From Nitrospirota bacterium (GTDB lineage: Bacteria; Nitrospirota; Thermodesulfovibrionia; Thermodesulfovibrionales; Dissulfurispiraceae): DNA of 45,075 nucleotides. How positions within the stretch are numbered: position 1 is the stretch's first letter; every line of letters begins with the position of its first letter. A program made the translations under genes and the position numbers. The notes beneath the pieces are model-generated. The model did no database searches and was not told where the DNA came from. It saw only the letters and a program-made list of their open reading frames with translations. Positions 1 through 7,502 of this stretch are shown piece by piece. Where the stretch lies: contig SCQE01000085.1 in NCBI GenBank assembly GCA_004321915.1, positions 1 through 45,075 on the forward strand, read 5' to 3'.

Positions 1-10
1 CCACATGATT

Positions 11-85
11 TGTCATTCCCGCGAAGGCGGGAATCCAGAAATATCTTGAAAATACTGGATCCCCGGGTCAAGCCCGAGGATGACA
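11..85. repeat. Small palindromic intergenic repeat (MITE/REP-like)
   Basis: Two arms face each other: 11-38 begins TGTCATTCCCGC and ends GGAATCCAG, and 55-85 begins CTGGATCCCCGGG and ends GATGACA. The outer ends TGTCAT and ATGACA, and the inner ends ATCCAG and CTGGAT, are complementary. Each arm also contains its own GC-rich hairpin (CCCGC/GCGGG and CGGG/CCCG). This is the form of the short TGTCAT-ended palindromic elements that are scattered in many bacterial genomes. Only one copy lies in the window, so mobility and family are inferred. Confidence 0.6.
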
Positions 86-149
86 GATATGAGGCTTTGT
101 CATGTTAGTTCTTAGTAATTAGCAGATTGAACATTACGGAGGAATCTCT

Positions 150-434
150 ATGGGGATAAGAATATTTTTTGCTGTCTTTATTTTTTCTGTTGTTTTCATT
201 ACTCACGCCTTTTGCGCAGAACAGGCGAAAGACGGCGATGAGGGAAGATACCAGCTCTTTCAGGGGACATACACCACTTTCGACCTGAAGAGGCAGGAGA
301 CTTACACGCATCAGGCCGTGTTTCTCATTGACACAAGAACAGGGAAGGTCAAACGCTATGTCAACAGGATCGACGTTGACGGCAAATACATAGAGACTTG
401 GGTGCAGACCGACGCGCAGCAAGATAAAAAATAA
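150..434 (+). CDS. Small secreted protein of unknown function
   Basis: This gene encodes 94 residues. The N-terminus is a clear signal peptide: a short basic start, a hydrophobic core over residues 5-20, and a likely signal peptidase I site after Ala-Phe-Cys-Ala. The mature part of about 70 residues is hydrophilic, rich in Thr, Tyr and Gln, and I do not recognise a family. A GGAGG ribosome-binding site lies 7 bases before the ATG, which fixes the start. It is followed after 33 bases by a lipoprotein gene on the same strand, so it probably opens the operon that runs to the Crp-type regulator. A periplasmic location is inferred from the signal peptide. Confidence 0.75.
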   Translation: MGIRIFFAVFIFSVVFITHAFCAEQAKDGDEGRYQLFQGTYTTFDLKRQETYTHQAVFLIDTRTGKVKRYVNRIDVDGKYIETWVQTDAQQDKK

Positions 435-467
435 TCCGATTCTTCATCCGCAATAAAGGAGGCTGTG

Positions 468-2747
468 ATGAAAAAGCCTTTTGTTTTTTTCTTTTTAATG
501 CTTGCGTTTTTGGCTTCATGCGTGCCGGCTGAGGAGATCAAGAAAGACACTTCAGCGGTAAGCATATCGGAGGACGAGCTTCCGCGCACGATAGCGATTC
601 TGCCCTTCCTGAACGAAACCCCGGAGGTTGGGATATCGAACCAGATAAGGCGCTCGTTTGCCAACCACTTCAGCGGCAAGGCTTACCGCGACATAAAACT
701 TCCTATAGTGGATGAGAAGTCGGTACAGCTCGAAAAATCCACAGGCAAGAGCATTGTGGAGATAGCCCCGGCCGAGGTCTGTCAGGCCATCGGCTGCGAC
801 GGTATTGTTTATGGCCGGGTGATAGATTACAAGAAAGTTTACGCGGGCGTCTATTCGCAGCTCGGAGCGGAGGCCGAGGTCTGGATGGTCAACGCCAAGA
901 CAGGCAAGGAGATATTCAGGATACGGGATGCGGTGCGTTACCATGAGGGAGGCGTTCCCATGTCACCGGTTGGCATTATAATGACCGCGGTTTCGACCGC
1001 CATGAACCTGAGGGATATCCAGCAGGTGAGGATGGTGAACGAGCTTTGCTATAAGTTCAACGAGAAGATACCTTCGCCCAAGGGCATAGCCAAAGACGAT
1101 GCGCCTGTAATCAAGGAAGTTCTTACCAATATCAAAGAGGGGCCTTTCGGCAAAGGGAAGGTTGTCAGAGTGGGGCTTGAGGGCGAGCCCGGAGCGGTCG
1201 CTACTTTTGACATCGGCAACTTCAAAAAAGGCGTTCTGATGAGAGAGACCAAGCCCGGCATTTATATGGGTGAATATCTTGTCCTACCGGGCGACAATTC
1301 CGCGGACATGCCGATTATCGCGTCGCTGAAAAGACCGGGCGGCAATGAGAGCCAGTGGGTTGATGTTAGCGGCTTTGTGAGCATCGACACCGCGCCGCCG
1401 CCGCAGATAAAGGGTTTGAGGGCCAAAGGCTATCCTGACAGGATAGAGCTTACATGGGAACCTGTAAAGAACGTGAGCGACCTTGCGGGCTACAGGGTGC
1501 TCAGGAGCGAGCAGCCTTTGAGCGGTTTTACCGAGTTGGCAAAGATCGAGCAGCCGGTATTCGAAGACAAGAACGCAAAGGCCGATTCTGTTTTTTATTA
1601 CAAGATAGTCGCTTTTGACGCCACAGGCAACGATTCCGAGAATATAGATTCCGTCAAGGCTTCTTTGATTTCGGGCCGGCCCGTCCTGCTTTCGGGCGAG
1701 TTTAAAAAAGACACGATACTTTCCGGAAACTTTATTGTAAAGGATTCTATTTCCGTGCCTAAGGGTATTTCTCTTTCGATAGAGCCTGATACGAGGATTG
1801 TTTTTGAAGACAATGCCTCTTTTACCGGATATGGGAAAATAACCGTGAACGCCAAGGATGCTCCGGTCGAATTTATAGGCGCCGAGGGCAAGAAATGGCG
1901 CGGGATTTCTATAAACGGCGGGATACTGTCGATGAACGGGTTTAGGATCAAAGGCGCGGAGACCGGTATCAGTTCTATAAATACCGAAGGTTCCATCGAA
2001 AACGGGGCCGTATCGGAAACGGAGAAAGGCCTTCTTATATCCGGTGTTCCTGCGGTTTCTCTTAAAAATATGACGGTATCGAACAACAAATCCGGGGTCC
2101 TGCTTATCAAGAGCAATTCCATAATAAAGGAGTCGAACATCTTTCAGAATGAACGCGGGATGGTGTTGCAAGGTTTTTCAGGAGAGATCTCTGAGAGCAA
2201 TATTCATGATAATGCCGAGAACATTGCATCCGACGCTCCGGTAAAGATCGGCGCAAACTATTTCGGCTCGACTAACATCGAGGAGATGAAACTGAAGGGC
2301 GTATCTGTGGCGAAGGTGTATAATGACCGTTATCCTTCGGGCAAGATTGTTGACGCTGTGTCCGACCCTTATGCATCGCTGTCTCAGGATGAGCGCCAGA
2401 AAAAAGCGGCCGAATTTTTGATAGAGGCGGGCGGCTTTTTCAGGCAGAGGAATTACGGCAAGGCCTCGAATCTTTTCGAGAATGCGTTGAAGGCCCATCC
2501 TTCGCCCGATACTTATTATTATTTGGCGCTCTGTTATCAGGAGATGAAGGAAGACGACAAGGCCATGAAATACCTCGAGGACGGCGTGAAAAAATTCCCT
2601 AACGACTCGACAATCCAACGGGCCATAGGTTTTATGCATTATCAGCGCGGCAACGAGGCAGAGGCCAAGAAGGCCTTTTTGGAAGTCATACGTTTGAGTC
2701 CCGACGACAGGCAGGTGAAGTTTTTACTGGAGAGGATAGGAAAGTAA
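468..2747 (+). CDS. Multidomain lipoprotein: DUF799/GNA1162-like, fibronectin III, beta-helix and TPR
   Basis: This is a lipoprotein of about 759 residues. The first 18 residues are a signal peptide ending in the lipobox Leu-Ala-Ser-Cys. Residues about 40-205 resemble the DUF799/GNA1162 family of predicted outer-membrane lipoproteins (ILPFLNETPE near the start). Residues about 300-395 are a fibronectin type III module with the usual ELTWEPV and GYRVLRS strands. Residues about 405-600 show repeated short strands typical of a NosD-like right-handed beta-helix. The last 110 residues hold two to three TPR units. AGGAGG sits 5 bases before the ATG at 468; a GTG one codon earlier is too close to it. 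The transglutaminase-like gene starts 4 bases after the stop. A scaffold at the outer membrane is the likely role. The exact function is not known. Confidence 0.8.
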   Translation: MKKPFVFFFLMLAFLASCVPAEEIKKDTSAVSISEDELPRTIAILPFLNETPEVGISNQIRRSFANHFSGKAYRDIKLPIVDEKSVQLEKSTGKSIVEIAPAEVCQAIGCDGIVYGRVIDYKKVYAGVYSQLGAEAEVWMVNAKTGKEIFRIRDAVRYHEGGVPMSPVGIIMTAVSTAMNLRDIQQVRMVNELCYKFNEKIPSPKGIAKDDAPVIKEVLTNIKEGPFGKGKVVRVGLEGEPGAVATFDIGNFKKGVLMRETKPGIYMGEYLVLPGDNSADMPIIASLKRPGGNESQWVDVSGFVSIDTAPPPQIKGLRAKGYPDRIELTWEPVKNVSDLAGYRVLRSEQPLSGFTELAKIEQPVFEDKNAKADSVFYYKIVAFDATGNDSENIDSVKASLISGRPVLLSGEFKKDTILSGNFIVKDSISVPKGISLSIEPDTRIVFEDNASFTGYGKITVNAKDAPVEFIGAEGKKWRGISINGGILSMNGFRIKGAETGISSINTEGSIENGAVSETEKGLLISGVPAVSLKNMTVSNNKSGVLLIKSNSIIKESNIFQNERGMVLQGFSGEISESNIHDNAENIASDAPVKIGANYFGSTNIEEMKLKGVSVAKVYNDRYPSGKIVDAVSDPYASLSQDERQKKAAEFLIEAGGFFRQRNYGKASNLFENALKAHPSPDTYYYLALCYQEMKEDDKAMKYLEDGVKKFPNDSTIQRAIGFMHYQRGNEAEAKKAFLEVIRLSPDDRQVKFLLERIGK

Positions 2748-2751
2748 GGGT

Positions 2752-4443
2752 ATGAGTAGTAAATGTGCTTTGCTTCTGTTTTTATTGTTTCTGGTCTGTA
2801 CCGGATCGGCGCAGGCCAAGACCATAGTCCTCGAAGGAAAACTCGACAGTACGATCATCATGACCCAGCAGATGGGGTTTTCGGTGCCCAATCAGGTCTC
2901 GAAAATGGTGTTCAGGTTTGCCCTCCCCGCGGAATTCAACAACAAGGCCGTGAGCCAGAGCGTAAGAAACCTGAATATCAGGTTCAGTCCTGAACCCGCC
3001 AAGGTGGAGGACGAAACGGACGTATACGGAAATCGTTTTAAAAAAGTCACATGGGGCGCTCTGTCGTCCGATGTTCAGGTCAATATAACCTTTGATGCCA
3101 AGGTAAGGTCGGAGTTGTCGGCAATGGAGAGCAGGGTTGATTTCCCGGTGAAGAGCATTCCGGATCCGGAGAAGGTCTTTTTGAAGAGGTCTGAGATGGT
3201 GCAGAGCGCGGCCCCCGAGATAACGGCCTTATCAAAAAGGCTTACGGAAGGCTCAAAGACGGAATACGAGGCGGTCACCGCAATTTTAAACTATGTTTCC
3301 GACACTATAAAGTACACTTACAATCCTCCTCAGTTTGACGCCTCATATACTCTTAAAAACCGGACCGGCAATTGCCAGAACTTTGCCCATCTTTCTATGG
3401 CGCTCTTGAGGGCGGCAGGCATACCGGCGCGCATAGTCGGCGGGATCAGTCTTAAGCAGCCATGGAAGATACCTGTGGACGACAGGAACTATCTTGTGCA
3501 AAGCATGGGGCAGGGCGGGCATGCATGGATGGAGATTTTCTTTCCGGATCTGGGCTGGCTTTCCTACGATCCGCAGCAGTCGAAACAGTTCACCTCGTCC
3601 CGGCATATCAAGCAAACACACGGCCTCGATTCCAACGACATAAACGATTCGTGGCGGGCAGCGCCTTATGTGCCTGAGTACAGCGAAATGATAGACGCCA
3701 AGTTTACGGACGATTCGATAGCGCTTAAGACCAAAGGCTCGGATAAATCCCCGAGGTCTTATATGTTCAGCAATAACTTAATTGCGAAACTCGAGGCCGG
3801 GCCTGTAAAGCCTGTTGAACCTGTAAAACCCCCGAAAGCGCCTGAAAAACCTGTTGCTAAACCTGAGCCCCCTGCGGAACCGGTAAAGCCTAAGCCCAAG
3901 AAGGGCAAGGAGATCGAGTTCGGAAATATGGATTTCCCGAACCTTGTCGACCTGTATCAGGTCAGCGGCGACAGGGGCGTGAAGATACTCGACAAGGAGA
4001 CCGCGGAGTATGTGACTGCGCAATATGTTTATGCTCAGGCCTTTGAGGTTGACGATAAATTCCTAATGAAATCGCTCTCGTTGGCCATGAGAAAATTCGG
4101 GGGCGACGGTTCCATTTATGTAGACCTTGTAGAGGACGACAACGGCAAGCCCAATATTATGGCCGGCATCAGGTCTCTGCCGATCTTTCTGGATTCCATA
4201 AAGAGGCGGCCCGGCTACTATTGGGTTGATTTTTCGTTCCCTGAAGGCGTATCAACTGATCTCAAGAAAGGCAGATACTGGATAGTTTTGAGAAAATCCG
4301 GAGAGGCCATAATGAACTGGTTCTATATTCCCGGCAATCCCTACGGAGACGGCGACGATACCCGTTCCACGCTTAAAGGTTACCGGTGGGAGGACATACA
4401 GAACTTCGATTTTGTATTTAAGGTGAAGGGCAAGTTTTGGTAG
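2752..4443 (+). CDS. Exported transglutaminase-like (papain-fold) protein
   Basis: This gene encodes 563 residues with an N-terminal signal peptide (hydrophobic residues 5-20, cut near Ala-Gln-Ala). A transglutaminase-like core lies at about 160-285. The putative catalytic triad is Cys208 in GNCQNFAHL, His257 in GGHAWMEI and Asp273 in LSYDPQ, so the active site looks intact. Residues about 355-385 are a Pro/Lys/Glu-rich linker, followed by a C-terminal beta-rich domain of about 170 residues that I cannot name. Bacterial members of this fold act as peptidases, amidases or crosslinkers; the substrate here is unknown. It is translationally close to the upstream lipoprotein (4-base gap) and the downstream Crp-type gene (7-base gap), which suggests a shared cell-envelope task. 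Confidence 0.85.
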   Translation: MSSKCALLLFLLFLVCTGSAQAKTIVLEGKLDSTIIMTQQMGFSVPNQVSKMVFRFALPAEFNNKAVSQSVRNLNIRFSPEPAKVEDETDVYGNRFKKVTWGALSSDVQVNITFDAKVRSELSAMESRVDFPVKSIPDPEKVFLKRSEMVQSAAPEITALSKRLTEGSKTEYEAVTAILNYVSDTIKYTYNPPQFDASYTLKNRTGNCQNFAHLSMALLRAAGIPARIVGGISLKQPWKIPVDDRNYLVQSMGQGGHAWMEIFFPDLGWLSYDPQQSKQFTSSRHIKQTHGLDSNDINDSWRAAPYVPEYSEMIDAKFTDDSIALKTKGSDKSPRSYMFSNNLIAKLEAGPVKPVEPVKPPKAPEKPVAKPEPPAEPVKPKPKKGKEIEFGNMDFPNLVDLYQVSGDRGVKILDKETAEYVTAQYVYAQAFEVDDKFLMKSLSLAMRKFGGDGSIYVDLVEDDNGKPNIMAGIRSLPIFLDSIKRRPGYYWVDFSFPEGVSTDLKKGRYWIVLRKSGEAIMNWFYIPGNPYGDGDDTRSTLKGYRWEDIQNFDFVFKVKGKFW

Positions 4444-4450
4444 GAGGACC

Positions 4451-5143
4451 ATGGACAAAAACTCCAATATAAAATTCATAGAGCAGTTGATTAAAAACAT
4501 TTCGATCTTCAAGAACCTTTCGACCGCGCATATCGCGCGTGTCATAGAAAGTTTTTCTTTTGAGAAGGTCCGGAAGGGGGATGTCATCTTCAACCAGTCG
4601 GACAAGAGCACCGATTTTTATATCGTGGTCGCAGGCAATGTCAGGGCTGTTTTGCATAACGAAGAGGGGCATGAACTTGTTCTGGCAATCTTCGGCGCAG
4701 GGGAATTTTTCGGGGAAATGAGCCTGCTGGACGGCAACCTGAGGTCCGCAGCAATTGTCGCATCCGAAGATTCCGTGGTGGCCGTATTGAAGCGTTCGGA
4801 CTTTCTCGAACTGATCCATAAATATCCTATGATTGCCGTTGATATGCTGTCGGCGCTCGTACAGAGGCTTAGAATGACCGACGACATGCTCGGTTCTATA
4901 GCTTTTTTGGATGTCAGCCACAGGACATTAAGGCTGTTTCAGCAGATCGCCAAGTCCGGCTGCGAGGTGGATAAAAAGACCGGTTTCTACAAGATAGGCA
5001 AGATCACACAAAAGGAGATTGCCGCTAGGACAGGGGCCTCCAGAGAGGGCGTGGCAAAGGCGATGAGGATACTCGCGTTCAAGGGCGTCCTGCGCGAGGA
5101 CGACGGTTTTTTCTTTATATCCCCGGAAGCAGAGAATTTGTAG
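4451..5143 (+). CDS. Crp/Fnr-family transcriptional regulator
   Basis: This is a 230-residue regulator. The N-terminal half (about 15-135) is a cyclic-nucleotide-binding beta-barrel with the phosphate-binding cassette FFGEMSLLDGNLRSA at about 86-100, including the Arg-Ser pair that contacts cyclic nucleotide in Crp. A long dimer helix follows at about 125-148. The C-terminal winged helix-turn-helix has its recognition region around TQKEIAARTGASREGVAKAM (186-205). No Fnr-type cluster of cysteines is present, so oxygen sensing by a 4Fe-4S cluster is unlikely; the ligand could be cAMP, c-di-GMP or none. AGGAGG overlaps the stop of the preceding gene, so translation is coupled. It is the last gene of the operon and may regulate it. 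Confidence 0.92.
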   Translation: MDKNSNIKFIEQLIKNISIFKNLSTAHIARVIESFSFEKVRKGDVIFNQSDKSTDFYIVVAGNVRAVLHNEEGHELVLAIFGAGEFFGEMSLLDGNLRSAAIVASEDSVVAVLKRSDFLELIHKYPMIAVDMLSALVQRLRMTDDMLGSIAFLDVSHRTLRLFQQIAKSGCEVDKKTGFYKIGKITQKEIAARTGASREGVAKAMRILAFKGVLREDDGFFFISPEAENL

Positions 5144-5144
5144 G

Positions 5145-6179
5145 CTATTTTCCGGTCATTACGACGGCCGCGTAAAGCAGATAGAACAGCCCGCCCGAGA
5201 GCATGGTAAAAGGTGAGAGTTTTTTCCTGAACTGAAGTTCGGCAAGCACCAAGGAAGAAGATGCCAACGCTAATACTGCCGAAAATAATGCGGTGCCGCT
5301 TATCGACCAGTCTGTAAATAAAAGCCCGACGGATACCGGAAACGTCGACTGAAAAACCATGGCCCCGGTTATATTCCCGAGCGCCAGCGTATCTTTGCCT
5401 TTGAGCGTCCAAGATACGCTGTTGAACTTTTCGGGCAGTTCGGTCGCTACAGGCGCCACCAACAAGGCAAATAAGAGAGGGTCCAGTCCCCATCCCCTTG
5501 AGACTGTTCCGAGGCTCCCTACGAACACATGCGCCCCGCCTACCATTAACGACAGGGCAGAAAGGACCTGAAATAAGATTATAGGCAGCCCCGGATGCGC
5601 GTAGGTGTTTTTTTGAGTGCGCAAGAGCGTTCCTGCCTTGTTTGTTATTCTCGCGAAGTAAAGTTCGTCCGCATGTTCTATTTCGCTGCTCTCGCCTTTA
5701 AAGGTCAGGTAAGCATAAAAAAGATAACCGGCAGTCAGCAGGCAGGCCATAAATATCTTCGGACCGCCCCAAAAGAACGGCGCTATTATCGCAAAGGAGT
5801 AGAGCAAAAGGAAAAATACAAGGTCCCGTTTCATGGAATGCGGTTCAACATTAATGACGAACTCTCTTTTTTTTCTGAGCCGGCTTGCGACTACGGAAAT
5901 CCCGACAAGAAAGAAGGCCAGAGTCGATAACATGAACGGGGCGCCCAGTATTGCTCCGATGCCGATTGCCTTGCCTGCATCGCCTCCGTGCATCAGTATG
6001 GCCACGAAAGGCAGTATGGTTTCCGGCAGTGCCGTGCCTACCGCCGCGAGGATGCTTCCGACCACAGCTTGGGACAGCGACAGCTTCCTGCCGAACGATT
6101 CCACGCCGTTGGTAAAGAATTCGGCGCTCATCAGGATCATGAAGAGACTTGCTGTGAGGAGAATTATCTCTTTCGTCAT
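5145..6179 (-). CDS. Calcium/sodium:cation antiporter (CaCA family)
   Basis: This is a 344-residue integral membrane protein with about ten hydrophobic helices. It shows the two inverted alpha-repeats of the Ca2+:cation antiporter superfamily: GTALPETILPFVA at about 48-60 and VAPVATELPEKFNS in the second half, each with the Pro-Glu pair that binds cation. A hydrophilic loop lies between the halves, around residues 175-190. It probably exchanges Ca2+ or another cation for Na+ or H+ at the inner membrane. Its ATG directly follows the TGA of the upstream Usp gene, so the two are co-translated. It meets the Crp-family gene tail to tail, with one base between the stops and no visible terminator. 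Confidence 0.88.
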   Translation of the reverse strand: MTKEIILLTASLFMILMSAEFFTNGVESFGRKLSLSQAVVGSILAAVGTALPETILPFVAILMHGGDAGKAIGIGAILGAPFMLSTLAFFLVGISVVASRLRKKREFVINVEPHSMKRDLVFFLLLYSFAIIAPFFWGGPKIFMACLLTAGYLFYAYLTFKGESSEIEHADELYFARITNKAGTLLRTQKNTYAHPGLPIILFQVLSALSLMVGGAHVFVGSLGTVSRGWGLDPLLFALLVAPVATELPEKFNSVSWTLKGKDTLALGNITGAMVFQSTFPVSVGLLFTDWSISGTALFSAVLALASSSLVLAELQFRKKLSPFTMLSGGLFYLLYAAVVMTGK

Positions 6180-7028
6180 TCAGCGTATGATCATCACAGG
6201 TTTGGATGCGGACTTTATCAAGGTTTCGGATACGCTCCCTATCATAATGCCTTTTATATATGAGAGACCCCTCGCGCCCGATATTATAATGTCCGCTCCT
6301 GTTTCCGAGGCGGCGTTGTTCAACTCTTCATGGGGGAAACCGCAGCGGACCATTGCTTTGCAGTTCTGCGGGACGAGCGATTTCAGCCGTTCGTCCGCTT
6401 TTTGTACGGACTCGTCCTTAAACCGGCATAGGTCGTCTTTGCAGCTGTCCACCCACCCGATGAACGGTTTTTCGATGGGGACCACATGGACCGCAGTCAA
6501 GGCGGCTTCATGCGCTTCAGCAAGTTCTCGCGCAGTGCGCAGCGCTTTGAGCGAAGTCTCGGAGAAGTCAACGGCGCAGAGTATATTCTTGATCATGATT
6601 CCGTCCGTGACGTTTTTCGGTCCTCTCACTACGAGCATCGGAATATCCAGTGACTTGATAAGTCTTTCCGAACTGCTCGGTCTGATCAAGTGTGATTTGA
6701 CCCCTAACACCATCATATCAGGCCCTGTTTCCCTTATTGCGGTATTTATAGTCTCGACAAGCCTTCCCATCATTGTCCTGTATTCGGCTTTTAAGCCCCT
6801 CGCGTTTATCCCGGCTGCGATCTCCTTGAGTTTGTTTTCTGCGAGGGCCCTTTCTCTCTCTATGTATGGGAGAAGGTAAGCAGGTGGTGTCATGCCGAAG
6901 TCCATTATGTGAAGCAGGACAACGCAAGACCGGTCGCCCGCCTTGTTGCCGGAGGCGAGCCATTCCGCATGTGCGACAATATTGAGTGTGTCGGCCCCGA
7001 GGTCTACGGCTGCGAGAATTTTTCTCAT
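6180..7028 (-). CDS. Tandem universal stress protein (two Usp domains)
   Basis: This gene encodes 282 residues made of two Usp folds, about 1-140 and 146-282, each starting with the typical first strand (KILAAVDL and KNILCAVDF). The second domain ends with the nucleotide-binding pattern GARGLSYIKGIMIGSVSE, the G-2x-G-9x-G-S motif of ATP-binding Usp proteins. In the first domain the same place reads GVKSHLIRPSSSERL, without the glycines, so it probably does not bind ATP. An AAGGA site stands 7 bases before the ATG. The start lies only 21 bases past a strong terminator hairpin, so expression probably depends on read-through from the HU gene. It is co-translated with the antiporter. Confidence 0.9.
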   Translation of the reverse strand: MRKILAAVDLGADTLNIVAHAEWLASGNKAGDRSCVVLLHIMDFGMTPPAYLLPYIERERALAENKLKEIAAGINARGLKAEYRTMMGRLVETINTAIRETGPDMMVLGVKSHLIRPSSSERLIKSLDIPMLVVRGPKNVTDGIMIKNILCAVDFSETSLKALRTARELAEAHEAALTAVHVVPIEKPFIGWVDSCKDDLCRFKDESVQKADERLKSLVPQNCKAMVRCGFPHEELNNAASETGADIIISGARGLSYIKGIMIGSVSETLIKSASKPVMIIR

Positions 7029-7049
7029 ATTCGTTCCTTTTCCGTGGAT

Positions 7050-7083
7050 AAAAAAAAGGCGGCACTAGTGCCGCCTTTTTTTT
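7050..7083. terminator. Bidirectional intrinsic terminator
   Basis: A perfect 18-base palindrome, GGCGGCACTAGTGCCGCC (7058-7075), is flanked by eight A on the left and eight T on the right. RNA from either strand would therefore form a GC-rich hairpin followed by a U run. It lies directly after the HU gene on the minus strand and only 21 bases before the Usp start codon. Confidence 0.92.
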
Positions 7084-7097
7084 GTTTTAAAATGAAA

Positions 7098-7370
7098 TTA
7101 TCTTACTGCGTCCTTCAAGGTTTTTCCTGCGGTGAATTTCGGTACCTTGCAGGCTGCAATCTTGATTTCTGCGCCTGTTCTCGGGTTGCGGCCTTTTCTG
7201 GCTTTTCTCTTGGAAACGGAGAATGTTCCGAAGCCTACGAGAGTTACCTTCTGGCCCTTTTTGAGAGCTGCTTTAACTGCGTCGATGGACGCATCGAGAG
7301 CCCTTGTAGCATCGGCCTTCGTGATCCCTGCGTTAGCTGCTATTTTGTCGATGAGTTCTGCTTTAGTCAT
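7098..7370 (-). CDS. hup: HU-family DNA-binding protein
   Basis: This is a 90-residue histone-like protein of normal HU length. It begins [20 protein letters not shown], has the dimer helices over the first 40 residues, and carries the signature [22 protein letters not shown] region at about 46-68 with the Asn-Pro that intercalates into DNA. HU bends and compacts DNA as a homo- or heterodimer. The gene stands alone, with a consensus promoter upstream, a purine-rich Shine-Dalgarno region (GGGGGGAAG) and a strong terminator after it, as expected for an abundant protein. Confidence 0.97.
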   Translation of the reverse strand: MTKAELIDKIAANAGITKADATRALDASIDAVKAALKKGQKVTLVGFGTFSVSKRKARKGRNPRTGAEIKIAACKVPKFTAGKTLKDAVR

Positions 7371-7435
7371 TTTCTTTCTTCCCCCCTTTCTTTATTGAAA
7401 TTAAATGAATACAACGTTTCAACGTTTTGGTATAA

Positions 7436-7464
7436 AAGATAACAGTATTCTGAATATTTGTCAA
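7436..7464 (-). promoter_or_regulatory. Sigma-70 promoter of the HU gene
   Basis: Read on the minus strand, TTGACA (7464-7459) is followed after exactly 17 bases by TATCTT (7441-7436). Between this promoter and the HU start lie two copies of the palindrome AACGTT (7413-7418 and 7421-7426), a possible operator. The leader is about 60 bases long. Confidence 0.75.
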
Positions 7465-7502
7465 GATAAAAATTTGCGCCAACCCTTGCTGATACAAGCT
7501 TT

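Noticed and set aside
1284-2171. 295-codon frame on the minus strand
   Set aside because: It is the antisense of the multidomain lipoprotein gene, which has clear domains and a ribosome-binding site.
3778-4023. Possible tandem repeat in the Pro/Lys/Glu-rich linker of the transglutaminase-like protein
   Set aside because: The repeats are irregular (KPVEPVK, KPPKAPEKP and similar) and fit an ordinary flexible linker rather than a DNA repeat.
5833-6879. Long frame of 348 codons on the plus strand
   Set aside because: It lies opposite the antiporter and Usp genes, whose motifs are intact. Its product is low-complexity Ser/Ala/Pro-rich text typical of antisense frames.
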